Assembly: GCA_028820215.1 (NCBI GenBank)
Contig: JAPPKD010000162.1
Coordinates: forward strand, 1-17,611
Source: Spirochaetaceae bacterium
Lineage (GTDB): Bacteria; Spirochaetota; Spirochaetia; SZUA-6; Bin103
DNA: 17,611 bases
Direction of reading: 5' to 3'
A program made the translations under genes and the position numbers. Positions 1-12,120 of the stretch are shown here, piece by piece (position 1 is the first letter of the stretch; each line of letters opens with the position of its first letter). Below the pieces are notes generated by a model. The model saw only the letters and a list, made by a program, of their open reading frames with translations, searched no databases and had not been told where the DNA came from.

Positions 1-2
1 GC

Positions 3-80
3 GAGCCCATCCACCTGATCGGCGTGGAGTTCAGCCGCCAGACGCGCAACGTCACCGCGTTCGAGGTGGCCGACGGCTGA
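3..80 (+). CDS. C-terminal fragment of probable AAA-ATPase/PD-(D/E)XK nuclease-like protein
   Basis: Only the last 25 codons are inside the window, ending in TGA at 78-80. The visible peptide contains HLIGVEFSRQTRNVTAFEVA. This closely resembles the C-terminal strand of the widespread AAA-ATPase-like plus PD-(D/E)XK (DUF1703-type) proteins, which typically end in a phrase like LIGVxFSxxxRNI. The function of that family is not established; it is common and often multicopy in spirochaetes and Bacteroidetes and is usually discussed with nucleases or mobile DNA. The ATPase domain lies outside the window, so the call rests on a short tail only. The next intact gene downstream (653-1306) also has a nuclease-like fold. 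Confidence 0.5.
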   Translation, partial: EPIHLIGVEFSRQTRNVTAFEVADG

Positions 81-320
81 CATGAGCAGAGCAAGACGGG
101 TTTCCAGCAAGATCGAGTCCGACACCTCGCCTGATCAGCCGCCGCCTCGCCGCTAGCCTTGCGCAATCTCGACCGCCGGCACGGAGCTGCACGGGGTTTG
201 AAGCGCCAAGGCCATCTATCTCATCGGCTTCCTCGACGACGCCCACCCGCATGTGTCCCGTTCGCCGCTTTCGCATCCGCCGGGAACACCGTGGCGCCGC
301 AGGACACCGGTGGAACGTCG
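81..320. other. Intergenic stretch, no supported gene
   Basis: Open frames exist on both strands, but their translations are arginine- and proline-rich with no recognisable motif, as expected from random GC-rich DNA. I see no convincing ribosome binding site, tRNA-like fold or repeat here. It probably represents decayed DNA between the upstream gene and the pseudogene remnant at 321-497. Confidence 0.5.
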
Positions 321-497
321 TCAGTGTGCGTGGCTGCGCCTGCGCACCTCGTCCAGGTTGAGCACCTGCATGGCCTCGTCGCCCATCGCCACCGCATAAA
401 TGCCCCGTCGCGTCAGATTCGTGACCACGTCGGCCGGTATGCTCAGCGACGAGAACAGCGGCACGATCGGCAGCTCCGGGTACTCCGGAACGTAGCG
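321..497 (-). pseudogene. 3' remnant of a nuclease-like (PD-(D/E)XK type) gene
   Basis: A minus-strand frame ending at the TGA at 323-321 reads YVPEYPELPIVPLFSSLSIP and then VVTNLTRRGIYAVAMGDEAM. The pattern is a beta-strand, then GIYAVAM, then a last strand. This is how coiled-coil plus PD-(D/E)XK proteins of the kind encoded intact at 653-1306 end: that protein has MPEYGGKLAYGAVAYL followed by GLFVIRATGSSASI. Upstream of about 497 the frame turns into low-complexity residues and the expected catalytic core and coiled coil are missing, so only about 59 C-terminal codons survive. It is inferred to be a truncated paralogue in opposite orientation to the intact gene. An independent family is possible; homology is by eye. 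Confidence 0.45.
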
Positions 498-652
498 CGC
501 GCGCCAGTGCTCTACCCGACAGGGTGCCGGTCGCGAGACGGGATCTGAAGGAAGTTCGGCGACCCTCGCAGAGCGCCGTCTTGCCACCGTCGCAGCCACC
601 CGGTAGCGCCGAGCCAGTTGTCGATTCGCGGAAGCCGCTGTACCGTGAGCTC

Positions 653-1306
653 ATGGCTGCCAACGGACGAGAGGACGTCACGCCACAGGACGTGTGGGCC
701 GTACTGCACGAGCTTTCGGCCAGCCAGCGCGATACCGACCGCCGCATGCAGGAAACAGACCGCCTCATGCAGGAGACGGGCCGCCGCCTTCAGGAGACCG
801 GTCGCCGCATGGACGACAACAGCAGCGAGATCCGCAGGCTCAATGAGGTGTTCACCAGCCACTGGGGCAAGCTGATGGAAGCGCTGGTCGACGGCGATCT
901 GATCAAGCTCCTGGGCGAACGTGGGATCACCGTCGACTACACCTTCAACAACCTCAAGCGCGACCATGACGGTCGGACCTGGGAGATCGACATCCTTGCC
1001 GCCAACGGAACCGAGGTGGTCGTGGTCGAGGTCAAGACCACCCTCAAGGTCCGCGACGTCGATCATTTCCTGCAGACCCTGCGCCACTTCCATCGGCTCA
1101 TGCCGGAGTACGGCGGCAAGCTGGCCTACGGTGCGGTGGCCTACCTGAAAGCCGACGAGAGCTCGGCCGTCTACGCCGAAAAGCAGGGGCTGTTCGTGAT
1201 CCGCGCCACGGGCAGCAGCGCCAGCATCACCAACCGCCGGGACTTCCGCCCGCGCGCCTTCGGTGGGAGGAGCCCGGCTCCCGCGACTCCTGCGAAGGGT
1301 CGCTGA
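653..1306 (+). CDS. Coiled-coil plus PD-(D/E)XK nuclease-like protein (DUF3782-like)
   Basis: This encodes 217 aa from ATG 653. The open frame continues upstream to 524, but those residues are low-complexity, and proteins of this kind normally start just before a phrase like EDVWAVLHEL. Residues 25-65 form a coiled coil with near-repeats (RMQETDRLMQETGRRLQETG). The C-terminal half has the nuclease-fold signature: Asp113 in WEIDIL, then Glu126-x-Lys128 in VVEVKTTL, followed by the closing strands GLFVIRATG. In the family this domain is assumed to bind or cut DNA, but the role is unproven. The gene stands alone on the plus strand, facing the minus-strand CRISPR locus. The ribosome binding site is weak. 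The fold is fairly sure; the biological role is unknown. Confidence 0.72.
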   Translation: MAANGREDVTPQDVWAVLHELSASQRDTDRRMQETDRLMQETGRRLQETGRRMDDNSSEIRRLNEVFTSHWGKLMEALVDGDLIKLLGERGITVDYTFNNLKRDHDGRTWEIDILAANGTEVVVVEVKTTLKVRDVDHFLQTLRHFHRLMPEYGGKLAYGAVAYLKADESSAVYAEKQGLFVIRATGSSASITNRRDFRPRAFGGRSPAPATPAKGR

Positions 1307-1496
1307 GCGCCCACTCCGCCAGCGCGGATCGTCTCTGGGCTACGGGGACAGCGGGATGGAGTTCTCCGGCTTCTCGTCCAGCTCATCACTGAGCCGTGGC
1401 GCGATCGTTCTGAGGGTCCCCCATACCACCCGCCCTTGGAAAACGCCGTACAGGCAATCCCCCGCGCGTGGTTTCGTGGTTTCGTCGGCGTTTCCC
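1307..1496. other. Intergenic DNA beyond the CRISPR array
   Basis: No gene is supported. I looked for further copies of the ATGAGGCCGCC repeat core found at 1497-1703 and saw none, so the array appears to stop at 1497. Confidence 0.5.
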
Positions 1497-1705
1497 TTCA
1501 ATGAGGCCGCCAGCTCCCCGAGCCGGCGGAACGCGCACGGGGGTGGGGCGGCGGAGGTCGCTTCGGTGCTTCATGCGTCAATGAGGCCGCCGGCGGGAGC
1601 CGGCGGATTACACCGGGGAGCGCGGACGGTATCGCTCACGCAGCTTCGATGCTCAAACAAGCGCATGAATGCTTCGATGAGGCCGCCGACGGGAGCCAGC
1701 GGATA
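1497..1705 (-). CRISPR. Short degenerate CRISPR array, three repeats (type I-G style)
   Basis: Three related units occur at about 1497-1530, 1577-1607 and 1673-1703. Each contains ATGAGGCCGCC, a short loop and CCGGCGGA or a close variant. The middle unit folds perfectly (CCGCCGGC, loop GGGA, GCCGGCGG). The 1497 unit has one mismatch in a longer stem, and the 1673 unit has two mismatches. The CAATGAGG element beside a GC-rich hairpin resembles the reverse complement of type I-U/I-G repeats ending in TTCATTGAGG. The array sits immediately downstream of csb2, so it is listed on the minus strand. The intervals between cores are 46 and 65 nt, uneven and long for spacers, and the repeats differ from one another, so this looks like a decayed array. 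A functional 3-repeat array is less likely. Confidence 0.6.
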
Positions 1706-1710
1706 TGCGC

Positions 1711-1850
1711 ATTGCGGGCCATCCAACCCGGAAGCCCATGAGGCCACATAGTTTGCGCATTGGTTTGCGAGCGCTGCCATAATCACGTTACGCCGGGGCC
1801 GTGACAAGCCCCCTCAGGCACGTGGCGGCACGTTGCGCTGCAGCACCACC
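1711..1850 (-). promoter_or_regulatory. Leader-like stretch between csb2 and the repeats
   Basis: These 140 nt separate the csb2 stop from the first minus-strand repeat. They include a less GC-rich part (about 1745-1795) with a near direct repeat, TTTGCGCATTGG followed by TTTGCGAG. Position and composition fit a CRISPR leader. No promoter boxes are clear, so this is inference from context. Confidence 0.3.
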
Positions 1851-5931
<4,081 letters not shown>

Positions 5932-5939
<8 letters not shown>

Positions 5940-8700
5940 CGTCGCCCACACCTTCCCGAGACGCGCTCTGATCGGCAGCTCGCAGAATCGCCTCGCGCCA
6001 AGCGAGCCCCCACAGCCCGTATCGCCGCTGCAGGCGAGCGTAGCGCAGCGCGGCCTCGCGGGCCCTCGCTGCGAGCACGGACGGCGGCGCTTCCTGGCAG
6101 CCGGCGGTCGTGATCAGCGGGCGCGCATGTCCATGATGAGCGGCGACCAGGTGCAGGATCAGGTCACGGGTTTCGGCAGGCAACGACGTCCGCTCGGCCT
6201 TCAGCAGCGAGCCGAACTCGTGCCGGTAGTGTTCGAGCAGGCGCCAGTCGCCGCCGCTTCGTGTCTTCGCGTAAGGGCGACCGGCCTCGGGAGCGTTCAT
6301 GGCGTCCTGCCAGCGCCGGGCGGCCTTGCCTTCGTCGTGGAGCTGGGCGGCCCGCAGCAGCGCATCGGCTTCGGCCGCGGGCAGTCCGAGCCGTGCGGCC
6401 ATCTCGCGCACCCGCGCCGCCACCTGGTGCGCATGGTCGCGCAACGTCTGCGGCTTCGCCCGCACTGACCGCGCGTCCTCGTTGGGAGCGTCGTCGGCCC
6501 ACGCGAACACCGCCAGGCCCCCGCGGGGTTCGCCATCGCCGTCGAACTCGGTCTCGAAGCTGCGAACGTGCCTCCATCCGTCGAGCCCGGCGGCGGCCTG
6601 CAGGCCGTCGCCGTCCGGACTGGCCGCAAACGGCTGCACGCGGAAGCGGACCATCGGACGATCGGATCCCGGCCCCTCCGGAATCCTCTGCCAGTCCTCA
6701 TCGGCATCGGCGGTCGTGACCGGCTCCTCCGAACCCTCGTCAAGCATCCCGCCGGCAAGCCCGCAGAGCGCGGAGTCGACGATCAGCGTTGCGCCGGCGA
6801 GCGACCGCTCCCACCTCCGTGTCCGACTTCGGTTCCGGACAGCGGACAGCACCTCGTACAGAGTCGCGGCTGCGACCACGTCGCCGGCGCGATCGAGGAC
6901 CACGGCGATGATGTCGCCGGCTCGCATGGCCTGCTCATGATCGACGGGCCGTCTTCGTACCCGCTCGGCACGGGCGAGCAGCCAGCTCGTCACATGGCTC
7001 GTCACGGCCTCGAGTCGTTCGGTGACGTGGATCGGGGCGCTGTCGAAGAACGACGCCACCAACCTCTCCGGGGCGGCGACGCTCGCGTCGTCGACGACGC
7101 TCAACCGCGGCAGATACCTGCGCCAAACGACCGCGGTGTGCGGGTCCGCCTCCTCTTCCCATCCGCGCAGCCAGGGCTCGACCTCCGGGCGCCCGGCGTG
7201 CTCGCTGAGCGACGTCATCGCCCATGCTTCGACGAGAGGACGCGTCAGCTCCGGATACAGCGGCGCCGGCGTCGTTGCGCGCTCGATGAGGGCAGCCACC
7301 GCCGGAGTACCCGATCGCAACCGCACCGTCGCTTGCGGGCTCGCGTCGTACCGCCCGTCCGCGTCTCGCGTGAGCTCGGCCAAGGCGGCCATGCGCGCGT
7401 CGAGCTCCGCTTGGTCTTTCCGGTCCGCTCGCGGGATGAGCACGTCGACGTGTGCGCTGCGCGTCGTACCGCCTCGCCGGTTCACCCGACCCAGCCGCTG
7501 CACCATCCGTTCGTAGGCGACCAGGTCGCACACCAGGTGGTCGGCGTCCAGATCGACACCGACCTCGCCGGCGGACGTCGCCACCAGAAAGGTCGGTGCC
7601 GGCGGGTCAGACTGTGCGCCGCCAAGGAAGCCGTGGTGTTCGAGCCACCGTTCCAGCGTTTCGCGCTCATAGGCGCGGCGCTCGCCCACCAGCAGCTCGC
7701 ACACGCCCCGGGCGCTACGCGGTTCGGACTTGGCTCTGGCCTGGATCGCCCGCTCGATCCCCTTTCTCACCTGCAGGGCAACCCTGCGGCTGTCGCAGTA
7801 CACGAGCACGCGCGCCGGCGGGTCATCCCCGAGCGCGGCCGCGCGTTGCGCCAGCTCGTCGGCCAAGCTCTTGGGATCGCCGATACGTACCAGCGCCAGC
7901 CGCTTGCGGGCGGTCACGCGCTCGCGCACCGCGGCCTCGTCGTAGTCCTCGTCCTGCAGGCGGAAGACCGGATCGCCGGCTGCCGGCGCGACGGCCGCCG
8001 CCAGCTTGCGCCCGGTTGCCGACAGGGACATCAGCCGCAACGGTGGCGGCGCGGCGGCAGCCGCCCGGGCAGCACGCCCGGTGGGGCCGAACACGCTGTC
8101 CCGACGCGCGGCGACATCGCGCAGCAACGCTTCGAAGGGAGGGCACAGATGCGCTTCGTCCAGCACGACCAGGGTGTCCGCTCCCAGGAAGCCGGCGTGG
8201 TAGGGCCGCATACGGCGCGACACGCCGTAGCCCGCGAACAGCAGCCGCGAGCCAATCATGTCCACCGTCCCGACGACGATGGCGGGCCGAGACGGATCTT
8301 CGAGCCAGTCGCGGTTGTCAGCGAAGCCGCCGCGCAGCGTCGAGATGGGCAGGGGGCGATCGCCGTGCCCGAGATCGCCCGCGAGCGTCGACGGCAGGTT
8401 CCGGCGCAGCCGCTCCGCGAAGCGCGTTGCCTGATCGACGACGGCACGGCGATCGACGACGTACACCAGCCGCCTGGGCAGATCCGCCCCCGCGGCCAGC
8501 GCCATCAACCACAGCGCCATGACCGAGGTCTTGCCCAGCCCGGTCGGAACGTCCACGACCGCCGGCAGGTCGCCCTCCACGAAGCGGCGAAGCAGCCGCA
8601 TCTGCCACCGGAACGGCCTGTACCCCGCGTCGTCCTCAGCGGTCAGCGCCGCGAAGAGCGCCACCTGGTCAACCGATCCAATCGTTGCGACCGATGCCAT
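5932..8700 (-). CDS. cas3: CRISPR-associated helicase-nuclease Cas3, HD domain at the C-terminus
   Basis: This encodes 922 aa from ATG 8700 and is the first gene of the cas operon. The helicase comes first: Walker A VPTGLGKTS (51-59), DEAH box (181-184), SLSAT (225-229), GEVGVDLDADH (378-388) and arginine-finger motif QRLGRVNRRG (401-410). The HD nuclease follows at about 750-912: DHAH (755-758), HDEGK (788-792), RHE (826-828), HHGH (855-858) and a late Asp910. Helicase-then-HD order is characteristic of type I-U/I-G Cas3. The protein would unwind and degrade DNA that the Csb1/Csb2/Csb3 complex has recognised. All catalytic motifs are present. No strong Shine-Dalgarno is seen before the ATG. 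The gene begins only 22 nt after the membrane-protein gene, so it may depend on readthrough. Confidence 0.93.
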
Positions 8701-8722
8701 CGTTACGTCTCAAGGAAGCATG

Positions 8723-9208
8723 CTAGAAGAATCCGGCCGGGGCGGCCCCCTCGATCCGGAACAGCGGCCTGCCGGCGCTCATCCCCGGCCAGGGAATCGC
8801 GGCGCCGACCAGGAGCAGCGTGACCACCACGGCGACCACCGTTCGCCGGAAACGCCGCTCTGCCGGCGCGCGCTTGATCCGCCCGGTGGCGATGCTCATG
8901 AACGTGACCGCGATCGCCATGAGAAGCGCGTGCTCCACCAGGAAGTAGCGGAGCTGCGCGTCGCGCATCGCGGCGCCGAGGTCCTCCATCGCCACGCGGA
9001 CCAGCGGGCTGAACGCCACGTACAGCAGCAGACCGATCAGGAACTGCAGGGACAGCAGGTGGGTCGCCGCCTGCAGGAGCGCCGTGTCCCCCCGGCGCCA
9101 CTGCGCGCGGCCCGCCCAGCCGGACGCACCGCGTACCAGCAGCAGCAGCAGCAGCAGCAGCAACGGCCAGCGCAGGTAGGAGTGCGCGATCAGCAGAATC
9201 GAGTACAC
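8723..9208 (-). CDS. Four-helix integral membrane protein of unknown function
   Basis: This encodes 161 aa from GTG 9208. Predicted membrane segments lie at about residues 8-25, 44-67, 88-108 and 121-141. It opens with HSYLRW and then poly-leucine. A membrane-embedded HLLSLQFLIGLLLY follows, and then a conserved-looking FLVEHALLM. This arrangement (HSxLRW, H...Q...GxxLY, EH) recalls an uncharacterised family often labelled cytochrome B-like in Bacteroidetes; the histidines could bind haem or metal, which is unproven. A run of eight CAG triplets (9137-9160) encodes part of the first helix. The gene lies 31 nt after murD and 22 nt before cas3 on the same strand. No good ribosome binding site was found, so the start is uncertain. 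Confidence 0.7.
   Translation of the reverse strand: MYSILLIAHSYLRWPLLLLLLLLLVRGASGWAGRAQWRRGDTALLQAATHLLSLQFLIGLLLYVAFSPLVRVAMEDLGAAMRDAQLRYFLVEHALLMAIAVTFMSIATGRIKRAPAERRFRRTVVAVVVTLLLVGAAIPWPGMSAGRPLFRIEGAAPAGFF
9137..9160. repeat. CAG/CTG trinucleotide repeat, eight units
   Basis: Eight perfect CAG triplets are followed by CAA. On the minus strand they are CTG leucine codons in the first transmembrane helix of the gene at 8723-9208. Slippage would change helix length by whole residues without shifting the frame. Confidence 0.9.
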
Positions 9209-9239
9209 GCGGAGAACATAGGGCCGCGGGCGGCCGGCA

Positions 9240-10640
9240 TCAAAGCGATGCCGCGAGCTGCCGAACCAGCGCCCGGAAGCGGTCGCCCCGGTCGAATTCG
9301 TTGCGGAACATCCCGAACGACGCGCACGCAGGGGAGAGCAGCACCGTCGCTCCGGGCGGGGCTGCCCGCCGCGCCGCGCCGAATGCCTCCTCCAGTGACG
9401 GGAACGGGCCGTCGCAGGCCACCCCGGCGCGGCGCAACGCCGAGTCGAGCTTGGCCGTGGCGCTGCCGGCGAGCAGCGCGCAGCGGAGCACGGATCCTGC
9501 CGAGGCGGCCAGTTCGGTGAAGTCGAGATCCTTGTCCGCTCCGCCGGCCAGCAGCACCACCGGCGCCGTCACGCCGGCCAGGGCCGCGATCGTCGCCTCG
9601 GGGATGGTGGCTGCCGAGTCGTTCACGAAACGGACGCCCGCCACTTCGCCGACGGGCTCCAGGCGGTGCGGCAGCCCGCGGAATCGGCGGAGAGCCCGAC
9701 GTATCGTCGCCGGCTCGATGCCGAACGAGGCCGCCGCCGCCGCCGCCGCCATCAGGTTGGTGCCGATGACGCGGCCGGCGGCCGGGAGCCACGCCGTGTC
9801 GAACGCGACGCCCGAGCGGCCTTCCACCGAGACGCGGCCCACGCCGTCCTGCAGCCATGCGCCGTCGCCCGCCGGACGCTGCCGGGCGGAGCACAGGACG
9901 ATGCGGGCGGAGGCGCCGTCGGCGAAGCGCCGGTGCCATGGATCGTCGGCGTTGAGCACCAGCACAGCGTCCGGCGGCTGTGCCTCGGCAATGACACGCT
10001 TGTCCTGCAGGTACTCTTCCATGGAGCCGTACCGGTTCTGGTGATCGCGCAGCAGGTTGGTGACCACGGCCACCGGCGGCGCCAGCAGGCCGCGACCGCG
10101 CAGGTCTCCCAACTGCCAGGACGACAGCTCCAGCACCACCGGGGTGTCGGCGGTCAGCTCGTCCAGGAAGTCCAGCGGCGAGCCGCCGATGTTGCCGCTC
10201 AGGCGGGTTGCCGGCTCCTTCTCGCGCAGTATCGCTGCCAGCGCGGCGGTGGTGGTCGACTTTCCCTTGCTGCCGGTGACCGCCAGCACCGGCGCCGGGC
10301 AACGGGCCAGGAACAGCGACTGCTCGGTCTCCACGTCCGCTCCGGCGTCGCGCGCCGCCGCCAGGAACGGCGAATCCGGAGGCACGCCGGGGTTCTTCAC
10401 CACCAGGTCGCAGGCGGTGAAATCACCCATCCGATGGCTCCCCAGGCTCAGCCCCACCCCGGCCGGCAGCGCATCGACTGTCGGCTTCAGCTCGCCGGCC
10501 GTCTTGAGATCGGTGACGGTGACGCGAGCGCCGCGCGCGTGCAGGAAGCGGGCTGCCCCAAGGCCTCCGCCGTTGAGGCCGAGTCCCATGACGGTCGCGC
10601 GCAGCCCGCGCAGCTCGGCGGCCGGCCGCCCGGCGGTCAG
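9240..10640 (-). CDS. murD: UDP-N-acetylmuramoylalanine--D-glutamate ligase MurD
   Basis: This cytoplasmic Mur ligase adds D-glutamate to UDP-MurNAc-L-Ala in peptidoglycan synthesis. Seen with 466 aa from CTG 10640: Rossmann N-terminus TVMGLGLNGGGLGAARF, ATP loop TGSKGKST (122-129), ELSSWQL, DHQNRYGS followed by Lys214 (likely the carbamylated Lys position), GLPHRLEP, NDSAAT (340-345), GGADKDLDF and LLSPACASFGMFRNEFDRGDRF. Start choice: the first in-frame ATG (10589) has no ribosome binding site and would cut into the first beta strand. CTG 10640 has GGGGAGG 9 nt upstream and overlaps the previous stop as CTGA. The family usually has Lys in NDSKAT; Ala here looks spirochaete-like. A seven-alanine run (GCC repeats, 9730-9750) follows GTNLM. 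Confidence 0.93.
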   Translation of the reverse strand: MTAGRPAAELRGLRATVMGLGLNGGGLGAARFLHARGARVTVTDLKTAGELKPTVDALPAGVGLSLGSHRMGDFTACDLVVKNPGVPPDSPFLAAARDAGADVETEQSLFLARCPAPVLAVTGSKGKSTTTAALAAILREKEPATRLSGNIGGSPLDFLDELTADTPVVLELSSWQLGDLRGRGLLAPPVAVVTNLLRDHQNRYGSMEEYLQDKRVIAEAQPPDAVLVLNADDPWHRRFADGASARIVLCSARQRPAGDGAWLQDGVGRVSVEGRSGVAFDTAWLPAAGRVIGTNLMAAAAAAASFGIEPATIRRALRRFRGLPHRLEPVGEVAGVRFVNDSAATIPEATIAALAGVTAPVVLLAGGADKDLDFTELAASAGSVLRCALLAGSATAKLDSALRRAGVACDGPFPSLEEAFGAARRAAPPGATVLLSPACASFGMFRNEFDRGDRFRALVRQLAASL

Positions 10641-12109
10641 TTGTCGGTCCCTCCCCGGTTCTGGCCGTCCCCTCCCCCGTCCTGGCCGTCCGATGCCTGC
10701 GTGCCGACTGCCGACGCGGGAATCGGCACCCGTTCGACCGGCTCCAGCCGCTCGATCACCCAATCCTTGCCGGTCCATCGCAGCCACAGTCGCTCGGTCA
10801 CGAGCACGCCGGGTGGATCGGTCACGCTGGCGACGTCTTCGAGGTTGGGCGTCCAGAAGTGATAGTGGGCCCTGAAGATCGGCTGGGGCTGACCCTGTTC
10901 CGCGTGTATCTCCAGGTCCGTGATCCCGTAGACCCGAAACGGCGGCTGCTCGATCCGGCCCAGCTCATCCCACTCCGGCGCCGGCACCACTCGGCTTCCC
11001 CCGCGGTTGGCGAGAGCCATGCGGGACTCCAGGAACATGTGCAGGGTCTCATTGATCAGGCCCTGGCCGGCCTTGTCGGTGGCCGCGTCCTCCATCGGCT
11101 CCGTGTCCATCGCGTTGATGGATCCGTAGAACAGCTCGACCACCTCCGCCGGCTCCAGGCCACGCGTGACCGGCGGCGCGAGCGCGCGGCCCAGGATCGG
11201 CACCAGGATCGACAGCGCCACCGCCGCTCCGGCGCCCCAACCGATCAGCCGGCGCCAGTTGCGGTTGAGGAACCGGCTGCGCGCGAAGCGCCGCTCGGCC
11301 AGCTCCGCTTCGGTGTCCGCTGCGCGGAGCGCCTCCGGCGGCGGATCGCCGAGCCCGGCCAGCGCGCCGGACGCGGCATCATCGCCGAGCAGCAGGTCCC
11401 ACGAGGCAAGGGTGGGCACGTCCTGCGATCCCTGGCCCAGGGAAGCCATCACGGTGTCGCACAGCTCGGCCGGCGCCGACGGCTGAAAGGCTCGTGGTGA
11501 GACCACCGGGAACCCGCGCACGCGGTCGTGGATCGCTTCCTCGGAATCCCCGTCGAACGGGTAGCGGCCGCACAGAATCCGGTACACGGCGACGCCCAGC
11601 GCGAACGCGAGCTGGTCGGGGCCCTGACGGTGTGGATGCAGGTAGCGCTCGACGTGCGCCAGGCGCTCGGCGGGTGACTTGACGCCGTTCAGCCGGTCCA
11701 TCACCGCCGGCGGCAGCAGCAGCAGGCTGCCGTCCTCGGCGAAGACCACGGCGTCTCCCTGCAGTGGTCCGCCGAAGTCGACCCGCTCGGAGAGCGCTTT
11801 CAGGGCCGTCGCCAGCCGCTGCAGGCGCTGGCCGCGGACCGGTGACGGCGGCTCGGCAAGCGCCTCGTCGAGGGTGACGCCGCCCACCCACGGACCGACC
11901 ACGTAGACCTGCGCCCCGTGGTGCCGGTAGCCGGAGAAGCGCCAGACCTGGATGGTCGGAGGACTCCCGGCGGCGCCGTCCGACACGATCCAGCCGTCGG
12001 ACTGCGTCACGGCGCCGAGCTGCGCAAGGCTGTACTGGTTGTGCCGCGACCCTGCCGAGATGCCGAGCAGCGCCTCGCCGTCCAGATCGAGCCGTTCGGG
12101 CCGTGCCAC
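10637..12109 (-). CDS. Membrane-anchored pseudokinase-like protein
   Basis: This encodes 490 aa from GTG 12109, 11 nt after the stop of the NFACT gene; no clear ribosome binding site was seen. The N-terminal 250 residues resemble a Ser/Thr protein kinase C-lobe: GPDQLAFALGVAVYRILCGRYPFDGDSEEAI (163-193) matches the usual DVYSLGVxLYxLLTGxxPF region. I find no P-loop, no VAIK lysine, no HRD and no DFG; VVFAEDGSLLLLPP sits where the catalytic and metal loops should be, so catalysis is unlikely. One transmembrane helix at about 288-309 separates it from an outer domain of about 180 residues ending in a Gly/Gln/Asp-rich tail. By analogy with kinase-like cell-wall regulators it may sense or gate envelope synthesis, given that murD overlaps its end. 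That role is inference. Confidence 0.7.
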   Translation of the reverse strand: MARPERLDLDGEALLGISAGSRHNQYSLAQLGAVTQSDGWIVSDGAAGSPPTIQVWRFSGYRHHGAQVYVVGPWVGGVTLDEALAEPPSPVRGQRLQRLATALKALSERVDFGGPLQGDAVVFAEDGSLLLLPPAVMDRLNGVKSPAERLAHVERYLHPHRQGPDQLAFALGVAVYRILCGRYPFDGDSEEAIHDRVRGFPVVSPRAFQPSAPAELCDTVMASLGQGSQDVPTLASWDLLLGDDAASGALAGLGDPPPEALRAADTEAELAERRFARSRFLNRNWRRLIGWGAGAAVALSILVPILGRALAPPVTRGLEPAEVVELFYGSINAMDTEPMEDAATDKAGQGLINETLHMFLESRMALANRGGSRVVPAPEWDELGRIEQPPFRVYGITDLEIHAEQGQPQPIFRAHYHFWTPNLEDVASVTDPPGVLVTERLWLRWTGKDWVIERLEPVERVPIPASAVGTQASDGQDGGGDGQNRGGTDN

Positions 12110-12120
12110 GTCGGGCCGTA

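Noticed and set aside
1571..1807. Minus-strand frame with repeated PPAPAGGLI-like phrases
   Set aside because: The repeated phrase is a translation of the CRISPR repeats themselves; there is no independent sign of a gene.
6568..8823. Open reading frame of 751 codons on the plus strand
   Set aside because: It is antisense to cas3, rich in Arg, Gly, Pro and His with no motif, while the minus-strand frame has every Cas3 motif.
9730..9750. GCC triplet run in murD
   Set aside because: Seven alanine codons in an alanine-rich helix following GTNLM; plausible ordinary codon bias in a GC-rich gene.
9190..10302. Second minus-strand frame over murD
   Set aside because: Shadow frame; murD motifs are all in the other frame.
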